Both the position numbers and the translations under genes were made by a program. A stretch of DNA of 64,000 bases from Curtobacterium sp. 9128 (GTDB taxonomy: Bacteria > Actinomycetota > Actinomycetes > Actinomycetales > Microbacteriaceae): contig NZ_VEAF01000003.1 of the NCBI RefSeq assembly GCF_007673775.1, positions 434,001 through 498,000 of the forward strand, in the 5' to 3' direction. Every line of letters starts with the position of its first letter. The first letter of the stretch is position 1. Under the pieces are notes generated by a model, which saw only the letters and a program-made list of their open reading frames with translations, did not search any database and had not been told where the DNA came from. Shown here in pieces: positions 26,759 to 34,225 of the stretch.

Positions 26759-27609
26759 GCTCGCCAGCGTCGTCCGCGGAACAGGGCGATGATCGTCGTC
26801 AGCGGCCGTCTTTCCCGCATCCAGTCCAACGGCGTCAGGATCCGGTCGTCGACGGTGAGGAAGTCGAGGGGCGTTGTCATGAACTCGGTCATCGCTGCCG
26901 CGTCGAGGAGCGGTTGGGGTGCTGCCGCGTAGAGGACGTCGAGGCCGGGCAGTAGCGTCGCAGGGCTGCCGTCGTCGGATCGGAGCATCTGCCAGTCGGG
27001 GATGCGTTCTCCGCCGTCGAGGTCGAAGCTCAGCAGCCGGTTCGACTCGAACAGCTCACCGACATCGTCGACGCTGATCTGCAGCGCGGCGGCGACTTCC
27101 GCCTCGGTCAAAGTCGTCTCGAGGAGGTTCCGGCGGATGCGGGCTTGCGTCTGCTGCCACCAGTCCTCGGGAACGTCCGCCGGACCGACCGCGGAGTGTT
27201 CGGGTTGGCGGGGGATCTGTCGGCCTTCGTCGGCGTACGCGGACAGCTGCTCGCGGGTGACTTCCCCGCGGGCGTACATCCACAGCTGCGACTGCCACGG
27301 CATGTCGTCCGGAAACCCTTCCAAGTAGCCGGAGTGGATCACCGCCCGGACCGCCTTCTCCCGGCGTGCGATCTCGGAGGCGGGGATGAGAAGGGTCTGC
27401 ACGATGCGGTTCGCTTCCCGCACCGCCGGCACGGTCAGGTCCGACAGGACCGTGTTGTGCTTGTCGTAGAGCTCGTACCCGGGCTCGACGTCGATGGGGC
27501 GGACGAGGATCTGCGCCAGGTGCGCGTTCGGGGTCTCCGTGTCCTCGAGGAGGACATGCCCCCAGAGGATCCGGTCGTTCGACAGGTGCAGGGACACTAG
27601 ACGCATCAT
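26755..27609 (-). CDS. Modular operon gene 4: small domain fused to HTH/MbcA-like regulator
   Basis: A 284-residue protein. Residues 1-~90 are another copy of the small domain (LVSLHLSND, WGHVLLEDTE, ILVRPIDVEP, ANRIVQTLL). From about residue 145 comes a DNA-binding-like region: TEAEVAAALQISVDDVGELFESNRL, IPDWQM, LLPGLDVLY and a tail with FMTTP and TPLDWMRERR. This order resembles HTH proteins with an MbcA/ParS (DUF2384-like) toxin-binding tail, so an antitoxin or regulator role is possible. GGAGG lies ~10 bases before the ATG; 27606 is an alternative start. Its stop overlaps gene 5. Confidence 0.75.
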   Translation of the reverse strand: MMRLVSLHLSNDRILWGHVLLEDTETPNAHLAQILVRPIDVEPGYELYDKHNTVLSDLTVPAVREANRIVQTLLIPASEIARREKAVRAVIHSGYLEGFPDDMPWQSQLWMYARGEVTREQLSAYADEGRQIPRQPEHSAVGPADVPEDWWQQTQARIRRNLLETTLTEAEVAAALQISVDDVGELFESNRLLSFDLDGGERIPDWQMLRSDDGSPATLLPGLDVLYAAAPQPLLDAAAMTEFMTTPLDFLTVDDRILTPLDWMRERRPLTTIIALFRGRRWRA

Positions 27610-27648
27610 CAGCAACTACCTCCAAAGGTCGGGCGCGAGCAGGACGGA

Positions 27649-27927
27649 TCAGGGCTGCGGGAAGTCGGCGGCGGCGCGGCCGATGCGCTCGGGGGCGTAG
27701 CGGAGGAGGAACCGCATGATGCGATCCGCTTCGACCATCTCCGGAGCTTCGGGGTGGTGCGCGTCGGGGTTGGCGTTGGTGAGGCGGAACCAGGGCGGTT
27801 CGTCGGCGTGGTCGATGAAGACCACCGCGGGCTTCTCGTCTGGCTGGTCCGGGTTGGTGAAGATGACGGACCCGAAGAAGCGGGCGTCGTCGTACGCCAA
27901 CGTCATCGACAGCAGCTGCAACCGCAT
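27649..27927 (-). CDS. Modular operon gene 3: small domain copy 1
   Basis: A 92-residue protein aligning with gene 5 and with the N-terminus of gene 4: LQLLSMTLAYDDARFFGSVIF, AVVFIDHADEPP, and a helix with VEADRIMRFLLRYAPERI. The start is either ATG 27927 or GTG 27939; ATG is preferred because the paralogue also begins M-R-L. It follows the large paralogue A closely and precedes gene 4 by about 40 bases. No known family was recognised. Confidence 0.7.
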   Translation of the reverse strand: MRLQLLSMTLAYDDARFFGSVIFTNPDQPDEKPAVVFIDHADEPPWFRLTNANPDAHHPEAPEMVEADRIMRFLLRYAPERIGRAAADFPQP

Positions 27928-27942
27928 CCGGACCCCCACGCC

Positions 27943-28953
27943 TCAGTTGTTGCCGGGGTGCCAGCGAAGGTCGTGGGCGAGGTCGGCTCGGAACCGCAGC
28001 AGCTGCCGAAGCCCGTTCACTCCGTCCGTGTTCACGTCGGCGTAGCTGTCGTTGTGGATGACGTGCGCGGTGATGAAGTCATCCGTGCAACACCCCTCAA
28101 CGGCGAGGACGGTGGTGTCTTGCGGGATGACGACCGTCACCGTCGCTTCGTTCACTGTGGCGGGCTCATAGCCCAGAGCGGCCATGTCGGGATGTTGGGC
28201 GAAGAACGCCGTCAGCCGATTTGGTGGGACGAACACGCCTGCCTGCTGCGCCGCCCACCGGTCCGAGATCAGCCCACCCAGCCCGATCAGCTGGTCTGCC
28301 TGCTCATCGATGGTGTCATCGCGCTTCCAAGACGTGCGGATGCCGCCCGGGCCCGGGTATGCGGCGATCGTCCAATCAACCAGGACGCCGAAGTCTGCGG
28401 CTTCCCACCCACGCTCGGTCGCCGCGACGTGATCGCCCAGCGTCCGAAGCGCCGCCTCAACCTGCTCGACCGGCAGCCCGGTCCGGGTGGCGATGTCGGC
28501 GGTGCTGCCGCCATGCATCGTCACCGTGCGGGTGACGGCGAACACGTTCCGCCACCCCGGCGTCGCGTCCCGTTCCCTCGACGAGCCGTGCACCTGCTTG
28601 CCGTTCGCCCAGACGCGTTGCCGTTTCCCGTTCACCACCACCAGGTCCGGGTACCGGCGCGCCAACGACAGGACACCGCCCTCGGACCCACCAGGCAGGA
28701 CGATGAGATCCTCAGTCCGTTCCGTCGGGGTGCCGTCGTCGTTGATGGTCGCGGTCGGGTTCGGGGTCGACAAGAACCCGGACCGGCCGTCCTCGAACCG
28801 GAGCCGATCAAACGCCTCCACCCGAGCGGGCATCCCCGCCGCCGCCAAAGCCACCAGAGTCTGCGTGATGTCGATCGTCCACCCCAGCCCGAACGGCAAC
28901 GACAGGATCTTCTGTTCGTGCCGGATGTCGTGCACCCACTCCCGGTCACCCAT
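27943..28953 (-). CDS. Modular operon gene 2: large paralogue A
   Basis: A 336-residue paralogue of the 25485-26513 product. Common landmarks: PFGLGWTIDITQTL, QRVWANGKQV, a winged-helix-like stretch (LPVEQVEAALRTLG), GWEAADFGVLVDWTIAAYPGPGGIRTSW, and a tail with YEPATV and LRFRADLAHDLRW. Similarity runs along the whole length, so the two arose by duplication of a complete gene. The ATG at 28953 overlaps the previous stop by 8 bases; a longer in-frame reading up to 29160 is rejected because it is arginine-rich shadow sequence. Function unknown. Confidence 0.75.
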   Translation of the reverse strand: MGDREWVHDIRHEQKILSLPFGLGWTIDITQTLVALAAAGMPARVEAFDRLRFEDGRSGFLSTPNPTATINDDGTPTERTEDLIVLPGGSEGGVLSLARRYPDLVVVNGKRQRVWANGKQVHGSSRERDATPGWRNVFAVTRTVTMHGGSTADIATRTGLPVEQVEAALRTLGDHVAATERGWEAADFGVLVDWTIAAYPGPGGIRTSWKRDDTIDEQADQLIGLGGLISDRWAAQQAGVFVPPNRLTAFFAQHPDMAALGYEPATVNEATVTVVIPQDTTVLAVEGCCTDDFITAHVIHNDSYADVNTDGVNGLRQLLRFRADLAHDLRWHPGNN

Positions 28954-29581
28954 CAGTGCCGCGGCCGTTCGACTGAGGCGGCCGCCACGACTGCCGGTCA
29001 GCAAGCCGTGGGTCGTCCTCGGAGAGCCGCTCGAGCCCGAGCCCGGATGCGTCGAGGATCGCGTCTTCTGACTCCGACGTGGCGACGAACGACCCGATCT
29101 GCGCGTTGACCGCGACAAGAGTCCCGATCCGACTCCGCGCGTCCAACACCACTGCGGCAACCTCCTCGTCGGTGCAGTCGGAAGTCAGTTCCGGCTTTGA
29201 CGGGTGCAGTGGGGGGAACTCGAGCTGCTGTACTAGCGGATGCCACTTCACGCCGACGCGCAGCATCCGGCCGTCGGCGTCGTTGCGGTAGGACAGCGAC
29301 CCGAACGGGTGCCCCATGTCGAGCGTGAGGTCCGCCCCGTGCAGCGTCCACCCGTCGGCAGCGTAGACCGGGTCCCAGCGCTGCACGGTGAGCGCACCGA
29401 GTCCCATCTTCAGACCTGGGATGAGTGCCTGACCGTCCTGCAGGTCGGCGTAGAGGGCTTGAAGGTTCGGGGGACTCTGGTCGCGCAGGTCCGACAACGG
29501 GATGCGGGTGATGCCCCGGATCGCGGCGAGCTGCTCACGCTGCTTCGCGGACGGCTTCGTCTCGTTGGAGCGGCCACTCAC
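28946..29581 (-). CDS. Modular operon gene 1: orphan 211-residue protein
   Basis: First gene of the six-gene operon, unlike the other five. The start is uncertain: GTG at 29581 (V-S-G-R-S) or TTG at 29656; neither has a good ribosome site. The sequence is mixed alpha/beta, with LTVQRWDPVYAADGWTLHGAD and a helix TDEEVAAVVLDARSRIG. No transmembrane helix, signal peptide or familiar catalytic motif was seen. Its stop overlaps the start of large paralogue A, so they are probably translated together. Confidence 0.65.
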   Translation of the reverse strand: MSGRSNETKPSAKQREQLAAIRGITRIPLSDLRDQSPPNLQALYADLQDGQALIPGLKMGLGALTVQRWDPVYAADGWTLHGADLTLDMGHPFGSLSYRNDADGRMLRVGVKWHPLVQQLEFPPLHPSKPELTSDCTDEEVAAVVLDARSRIGTLVAVNAQIGSFVATSESEDAILDASGLGLERLSEDDPRLADRQSWRPPQSNGRGTDG

Positions 29582-29978
29582 GAATCGGACCCGTTTCGGG
29601 CGCTGGGAGTCGTCACAACGTCTTCGGTCGGAGTGGTTGCGGCACACGGAGTGCAACTCATGGGGCGATGCATGTTGTGCACGCTAGGAGGCTTACCCGA
29701 ACGGCGGAACCATATGGGCGGCACCGGGTCCAACAGCAGGAATAGTCGCGCCCCAGCGACACCTATCGGCGAGCCCGAGCTCGCGCTCAGACTCCCCATT
29801 CCGAGGGGCAGAAATGGCACAGATTGACCAAATCTGGCCCCCGGTCGAGGGGTAAATCGGCTCCGAAGGCGCCAAATCGGGGCCGCGAACAGGACCTGCT
29901 CCCCGCTCGGTCGCACGACGCCGCATAGGGGTGACATCAGCGAGAAAGAGCCTCGCTCCCGACTCGGAGAACATCACC
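29582..29978. promoter_or_regulatory. Divergent intergenic region of about 400 bases
   Basis: It lies between the six-gene minus-strand operon and the plus-strand gene at 29979, so promoters for both are expected. Visible structure: an inverted repeat AGATT-N5-AATCT at 29821-29835, and a nearby pair of AAATCGG repeats at 29854-29860 and 29874-29880. A tiny open frame (start 29660, stop overlapping GTG 29581) lacks a ribosome site and is not called. Confidence 0.3.
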
Positions 29979-30779
29979 ATGAACGACAACATGAACATCA
30001 GCACCACCCCCATCGCGACCTGCACGCAGACGACGCACCACATCCACGGCATTGAGGAGCTGCAGCAGCTGCGCATCGCCCTCCGCCGCGATGGCCGCCG
30101 AGGCCCGCAAGAACTCGCCTGCCCGATGATCCGCGCCTGGCGCCGCCAGTTCAACGACATCTACAAGGTGGACGCCACGTTCATCCCGACTGACGGGTCG
30201 CAGTCGTACGAGACCGACGTGCGCGGCAGCCGCGTGCGGGAGGCCGACATCCAGGTCAGCAACATCCTGCTCCGCTGGCACTGCGACGGCTGGCCCGTCG
30301 CCACCCCTCGCACCCCGGGGGAAACCAACCTCAACGACCCCACGCTGCAGCCGGCCCCGACGCCCTCACCCAACGACCCGACCTGCTTCGGGTACGCGCA
30401 CCGCATCCACACCGCGTCACTGACGCCCATCCGCAAGAACAACCACGCCGAAGGGAACCCGCAGCGCTTCAGCGAGAGTCTCGCCGACCAGCAGAACGTC
30501 GACCAGCACCCTGTTGACCAGCGGGGTACGGAGGCGTGCATGCCGAGCCCGAGGCAGTACCGACGGGGTGTCGGCAAGCGCGTCGCATTCGACGCGCTCC
30601 TGCTGCACGCTGCGGGCATCTCGGCCGAGTCGCGCGAGTCGAACTACGAGCCCGGCTGGCACGACCGGCAGCCGTCGATGGCGTTCCGACCCGCGCCGTG
30701 GGAGGTCGAGCTGACCACCGTGAACCGCGACGCGTCCGAGCCTGAGCCGAGCCTTCTCGACCCTGACCTCCTCGCCTGA
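29979..30779 (+). CDS. Hypothetical protein
   Basis: A 266-residue protein without recognised domains. The ATG at 29979 has GGAGAA 11 bases upstream and is preferred to a GTG at 29931. Residues ~25-60 contain a helical, basic region (LQQLRIALRRDGRRGPQELACPM by position; cited here as LQQLRIALRRDGRR), the middle is Pro/Thr/Asn-rich and low-complexity, and the C-terminus has WHDRQPSMAFRPAPWEVEL. It might be a DNA- or nucleoprotein-associated protein, but there is no firm evidence. A strong hairpin follows it. Confidence 0.55.
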   Translation: MNDNMNISTTPIATCTQTTHHIHGIEELQQLRIALRRDGRRGPQELACPMIRAWRRQFNDIYKVDATFIPTDGSQSYETDVRGSRVREADIQVSNILLRWHCDGWPVATPRTPGETNLNDPTLQPAPTPSPNDPTCFGYAHRIHTASLTPIRKNNHAEGNPQRFSESLADQQNVDQHPVDQRGTEACMPSPRQYRRGVGKRVAFDALLLHAAGISAESRESNYEPGWHDRQPSMAFRPAPWEVELTTVNRDASEPEPSLLDPDLLA

Positions 30780-30848
30780 ACCTCCTCGACAGCAGCGGCC
30801 CCTTGCCATGATCGTGAAGCCGCTCCCAGACTGTCGCGTCCGGTATAG

Positions 30849-30883
30849 GAAAGCGTCGCCCACCATTGGTGGGCGACGCTTTC
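30849..30883. terminator. Bidirectional hairpin terminator
   Basis: A perfect 16-bp inverted repeat (arms 30849-30864 and 30868-30883, three-base loop) between two convergent genes. The arms are GC-rich with an A/T-rich base (GAAAGCG / CGCTTTC), suitable for terminating transcription from both sides. Confidence 0.85.
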
Positions 30884-30900
30884 GTCGTCGGGACGGTCCG

Positions 30901-31668
30901 TCAGGAGGCAGAAGGCGCGGCGCTCGCGTCGGCGATCGCCGTGAGCTGTGCCAAGGTGAGCGGCTCGTCCTCGTCTACCCCGTGGCCGTCGGTGAGCCGA
31001 TCGAACGTCGCCAGCATCCGGAAGTACTCCTCAGCGTGGTCGGCCTCACCGGCCCAAGGGAAGTGGTCGGTCAACTCGTCATCGACGACACCGGCGAAGC
31101 GGCGCACCACGGCGTGATGCTTGTCGTCGACGATCAGGTGCTCGGCGTAGTTCGCAAGCCGGCGCTCGGTCCGCCATCCGAAGCCACGGAACCGCAGCGC
31201 CGCCACCCGAGACTGACCAAGCATCTCGTACTCCTCCGCATGCAACGCGTCGATGGCATGTGCGATGTCTCCGAACATGGACAGGACGTTCTTCACAAAC
31301 GCGCACACGTGAACCGGCAACTCCGGCTTCACCTTCGCGAACACCCGGTCGTACTGCGCCGTCCACCCGTTGCGGAGAATCTCGGCGAGCAGCGTGTGCT
31401 CGTCATACGTGTCCTCGAGCATGTCGCGGTCGCCGGCCACCTCCGGCAACGTCGTGTACAGATACCCGAAGAGCTCATGCTGGACCGCGAGCTGTTCACG
31501 CTGGAACACGCTCAACGTCTCCGGCGTCACATCGACCGCGAGGCTCGAGTCGGCAGGCGGCGACGGGAACGTGGCCTGACGGACGAGGTCACTCACCGAT
31601 GACCCCACCCGCTCGGCCAGCCGTTCGAGGTATGCGAACGTCGCGTCGTCGATGGAAATGTCAGGCAT
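30901..31668 (-). CDS. YfbU-like domain protein with RHH-like N-terminus
   Basis: A 255-residue protein. The N-terminal ~40 residues (ISIDDATFAYLERLAERVGSSVSDLVRQA; motif positions 4-32) look like a ribbon-helix-helix dimerisation domain. From about residue 55 on, the sequence follows the YfbU family: FQREQLAVQHELFGYL, an RHH-distal helical core, LRFRGFGWRTERRLANYAEHLI and a late EEYFRMLATFDRLT. YfbU proteins are poorly characterised. The RHH-like start suggests a DNA-binding or antitoxin-type role. The ATG at 31668 has only a weak ribosome site, so the start is uncertain. Confidence 0.65.
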   Translation of the reverse strand: MPDISIDDATFAYLERLAERVGSSVSDLVRQATFPSPPADSSLAVDVTPETLSVFQREQLAVQHELFGYLYTTLPEVAGDRDMLEDTYDEHTLLAEILRNGWTAQYDRVFAKVKPELPVHVCAFVKNVLSMFGDIAHAIDALHAEEYEMLGQSRVAALRFRGFGWRTERRLANYAEHLIVDDKHHAVVRRFAGVVDDELTDHFPWAGEADHAEEYFRMLATFDRLTDGHGVDEDEPLTLAQLTAIADASAAPSAS

Positions 31669-31735
31669 CCGACAGTCGTACAGCCTCTCGAACCGCCGCG
31701 GCAAATCGATGAGATAGCCGGTGTAGTCCTTCGGC

Positions 31736-32347
31736 TCACCGCGGCCGTCGGATGGCGACGACCTGGCGCAGGCGGGCGAGTGTTCGCCGCGAGTAGAGGT
31801 CCTGAATTCCGGTATCGCGTCGTGCCTGCCAGATGCGGAACCGCCGAGCTCCGAGCACGACCGAGCGGACCCAACACGTGACACCTCCCAAGGCCAGCAA
31901 CCAGGACTCGCCTGCGACGACGTCCGAGACGGGGCGGTCGACTGAAGCCACGTAGAACCCCGCCGTGATCAGGAAAGCGCCGTAGAGCGCCCACCCCACG
32001 ACGGCGCCCGTGGACGTGGCGGATCCGACCCGGCGGGCGGCGCGGAACGCGAACCGTTGATGCAGTCGAATCTCCTCATCCAACTGCTCGAGGAACGTCC
32101 AGTGCTGCCGGACCGCAAGCAGATCGTCCGCAGCAAGCGGCCCTCGCGACCGAGCGTCCTGCTCCATCGCAATGAGTTGCTCGAGGCGTTTCGCAGCCCG
32201 TTCAGCTCGTCCGCTCGACCACGAAAGAAACAGACCGACGACGCCGACAACGCCTCCAACCACGCCAACGGCGATCGACAGCGGGTTGCTCGTATCCAAT
32301 GCAGCGTTTCCCGCCGCAACGACCATGCCCGTAGAAAGGGGTGCCAC
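31736..32347 (-). CDS. Three-helix membrane protein
   Basis: A 203-residue membrane protein with hydrophobic segments at about residues 23-44, 111-135 and 145-165, separated by a charged helical loop (residues ~48-100, with ERAAKRLEQLIAMEQDARS and TFLEQLDEEIRLH) that could form a coiled coil. No family was recognised. The start is GTG at 32347 or ATG at 32326, neither with a clear ribosome site. It precedes the YfbU-like gene by about 70 bases on the same strand, so the two may be cotranscribed. Confidence 0.6.
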   Translation of the reverse strand: MAPLSTGMVVAAGNAALDTSNPLSIAVGVVGGVVGVVGLFLSWSSGRAERAAKRLEQLIAMEQDARSRGPLAADDLLAVRQHWTFLEQLDEEIRLHQRFAFRAARRVGSATSTGAVVGWALYGAFLITAGFYVASVDRPVSDVVAGESWLLALGGVTCWVRSVVLGARRFRIWQARRDTGIQDLYSRRTLARLRQVVAIRRPR

Positions 32348-32623
32348 GCGTCAATGCTAGGTCCTTGTCAGCCCACACAGCACTACGTGAAGCGCTCCGC
32401 GCCGAAGTGGGGCGGAGCGCGACCCCGCGGCCGCTGGAGCGTTGACTTGCCTGGCGTGAAGCTGTGCGACGGCTCGATGAAGTTATCCGCGCGTGATCAA
32501 ACCTGCGGGCAACCGCCGTTCTTCACTGCTCCACAACTGGGGCGACGGGTCCCATCGCTCCGGCCGTTACGCTGAGCGGAACCACAGTTTCGACATGCGC
32601 TCAAGAAAGACCCATCCTCCACC

Positions 32624-33421
32624 ATGATCTCGAAGCAGATGCTCACGGCAGCCGCACTCGGGGGAGCAGCTCTTCTCCTCCTCACCGGCTGCAGCACGGC
32701 GTCCACCTCCAACGTCGCAGCGGGCACCGTCGACGAGTCCTCCAGCACGTCCCCGACGCCCACGTCGTCGACGGTCGCTGCCCTCCCCTTCAACGCCGGC
32801 GGGTACCTCGCCGGGAACGCGACGCCGAAGGTTGCCGTCGGAGGCGCAGGGAAGGTCTCCGTCGTGGCCACCGCACCCCTCGAGAAGACGGACGGCATGG
32901 GCAGTGGCACGCTGACGTTCGCCTTCCGGAACAACACCGCGGCCCCGATCTCCCACGTGGACTTCACGGGGACGGCATCGGCCGGTGGCAAGGTCGTCGC
33001 CAGCGGCTCGAGCCAGGGCACGGTGCCGGCGCAGGTGAAGCCGGGAGAGGCCGGTTTCGGTTACCTCTACTTCGAAGACGTCTCGTCCGTGCCGGAGTCC
33101 GGAGTGCAGTACGAGTTCAAGGCGTCGACGTCGCCGGCGGACACCTCTTCATACAATTCGGCACCGCTCAACGTCACGCAGGCCGACAACAACGGGACGT
33201 CGATCATCGGCACCGCCGTGAACAAGACCGGCAAGCCCCTCACTGGACCGTACTCAGTGGGGATCTACTGCTTCAGCGGTGACACCCTGACCTCGTCGAC
33301 CCTCGACTACGCCACGGAGTCCGGCGACATCGAGGCGGACGCGACCGTCTCATTCAGTCACGACCTGTACGACGCACCGTGCGACACCTTCACCGTCGGT
33401 GTCTCGGGGTGGTTCAAGTGA
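32624..33421 (+). CDS. Lipoprotein of unknown function
   Basis: A 265-residue exported lipoprotein: signal peptide residues 1-22, lipobox LLTGC with Cys at 23, then a Ser/Thr-rich linker. The mature part is beta-rich (TLTFAFRNNTAAPISHVDFTG, VKPGEAGFGYLYFEDV), resembling the immunoglobulin-like FxLYD-type folds of cell-surface lipoproteins; this fold guess is tentative. Its stop overlaps the start of the next lipoprotein (GTGA), indicating a two-gene unit. Confidence 0.75.
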   Translation: MISKQMLTAAALGGAALLLLTGCSTASTSNVAAGTVDESSSTSPTPTSSTVAALPFNAGGYLAGNATPKVAVGGAGKVSVVATAPLEKTDGMGSGTLTFAFRNNTAAPISHVDFTGTASAGGKVVASGSSQGTVPAQVKPGEAGFGYLYFEDVSSVPESGVQYEFKASTSPADTSSYNSAPLNVTQADNNGTSIIGTAVNKTGKPLTGPYSVGIYCFSGDTLTSSTLDYATESGDIEADATVSFSHDLYDAPCDTFTVGVSGWFK

Positions 33422-33894
33422 AGCGGCTGACCGCTCCCGTCGCCTTGGCCGCACTGCTCGTGCTCACCGGGTGCAGCGCGACGAACACCGCGGACGCATC
33501 GGCGGGGAAGACCAGCACTCCGACGAAGGCAGCAGCATCGACGCCGACGCCGGACCCGGTGGTGATCCCGGACCTCACCGGCAACTGGAAGCAGAGCAAT
33601 TCCGCGAGCGACGACGGTTGGATGACCGCCACCATCGACGGCAACACCATCACGGCGAACTTCGTCACTGACAACGGCGACACCACCTCGCTGTTCTGGG
33701 TCGGCACGTTCACTCCGCCGACCGATGACAAGTCGCCCTACACCTGGACTTCGACCCGGGACGCCGCCGCAACCGACTCGGCCCTGCTGGCATCAACGGA
33801 CCCGACGAAAGACTTCATCTACGAGGACGGGGAAATCAGCTTCCCCGTCAGTATCGCGGGCAGCACCGCTACCGTTCGGCTGTCCAAGCAGTGA
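33418..33894 (+). CDS. Small lipoprotein coupled to the preceding lipoprotein
   Basis: A 158-residue lipoprotein beginning with GTG inside the upstream stop. Signal peptide VKRLTAPVALAALLVLTGC with the lipobox Cys at 19, a Thr/Ala/Pro linker, then a compact beta domain with LTGNWKQSNSASDDGWMTATI and TSLFWVGTF. That order is reminiscent of lipocalin-like or GW-type small barrels found in surface lipoproteins. No specific function is known. The coupling suggests the two lipoproteins act together at the membrane surface. Confidence 0.75.
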   Translation: MKRLTAPVALAALLVLTGCSATNTADASAGKTSTPTKAAASTPTPDPVVIPDLTGNWKQSNSASDDGWMTATIDGNTITANFVTDNGDTTSLFWVGTFTPPTDDKSPYTWTSTRDAAATDSALLASTDPTKDFIYEDGEISFPVSIAGSTATVRLSKQ

Positions 33895-34225
33895 AGCGCG
33901 ACTGAGGCGGTCCACCGTGGTGATGTCCGCCGTGTCGTGTCGGCACGAAGTCGCCTAGCTCGCCGCTCAGTCATCGACGACATGAAGCGTCGTCCCCTTC
34001 AGGGGGACGGCGCTTCATGTCGTGCCGAACCCGCCTCCTGCTGCCCACAGCGAAGCTCTGAAGCGAGACCCTGACTCCCAGCGCGCGCGACCCGGCTCTT
34101 GTCGTAATGGGCGTTATCGGCGCTCTAGCTTTGTAGAGTCGGCCGAATCGCACCCCCCTGGATCGCCCTCGCAGAACGTCACATGCCACAGGTATGATGG
34201 CTGTGATCGAGCTTCAGGGGGACCC
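33895..34225. promoter_or_regulatory. Intergenic region upstream of the TPR-PIN gene
   Basis: It holds the hairpin at 33978-34022 and, further on, a -10-like TATGAT at 34193-34198, about 28 bases before the ATG at 34226. No convincing -35 or operator was found. The last 100 bases are less GC-rich than the flanks, like the following gene. Confidence 0.3.
33978..34022. terminator. Hairpin terminator after the lipoprotein pair
   Basis: Long inverted repeat with arms of about 20 bases (CGACATGAAGCG...CGCTTCATGTCG outer part, CGTCCCC/GGGGACG inner part) with one mismatch and a short TTCA-type loop. It lies about 85 bases after the second lipoprotein. Confidence 0.75.

Noticed and set aside
29578..29661. 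A 27-residue Cys-containing peptide (ATG near 29660) ending at the start of the modular operon
   Set aside because: No ribosome site and no conservation evidence; it could be a leader peptide but cannot be supported.
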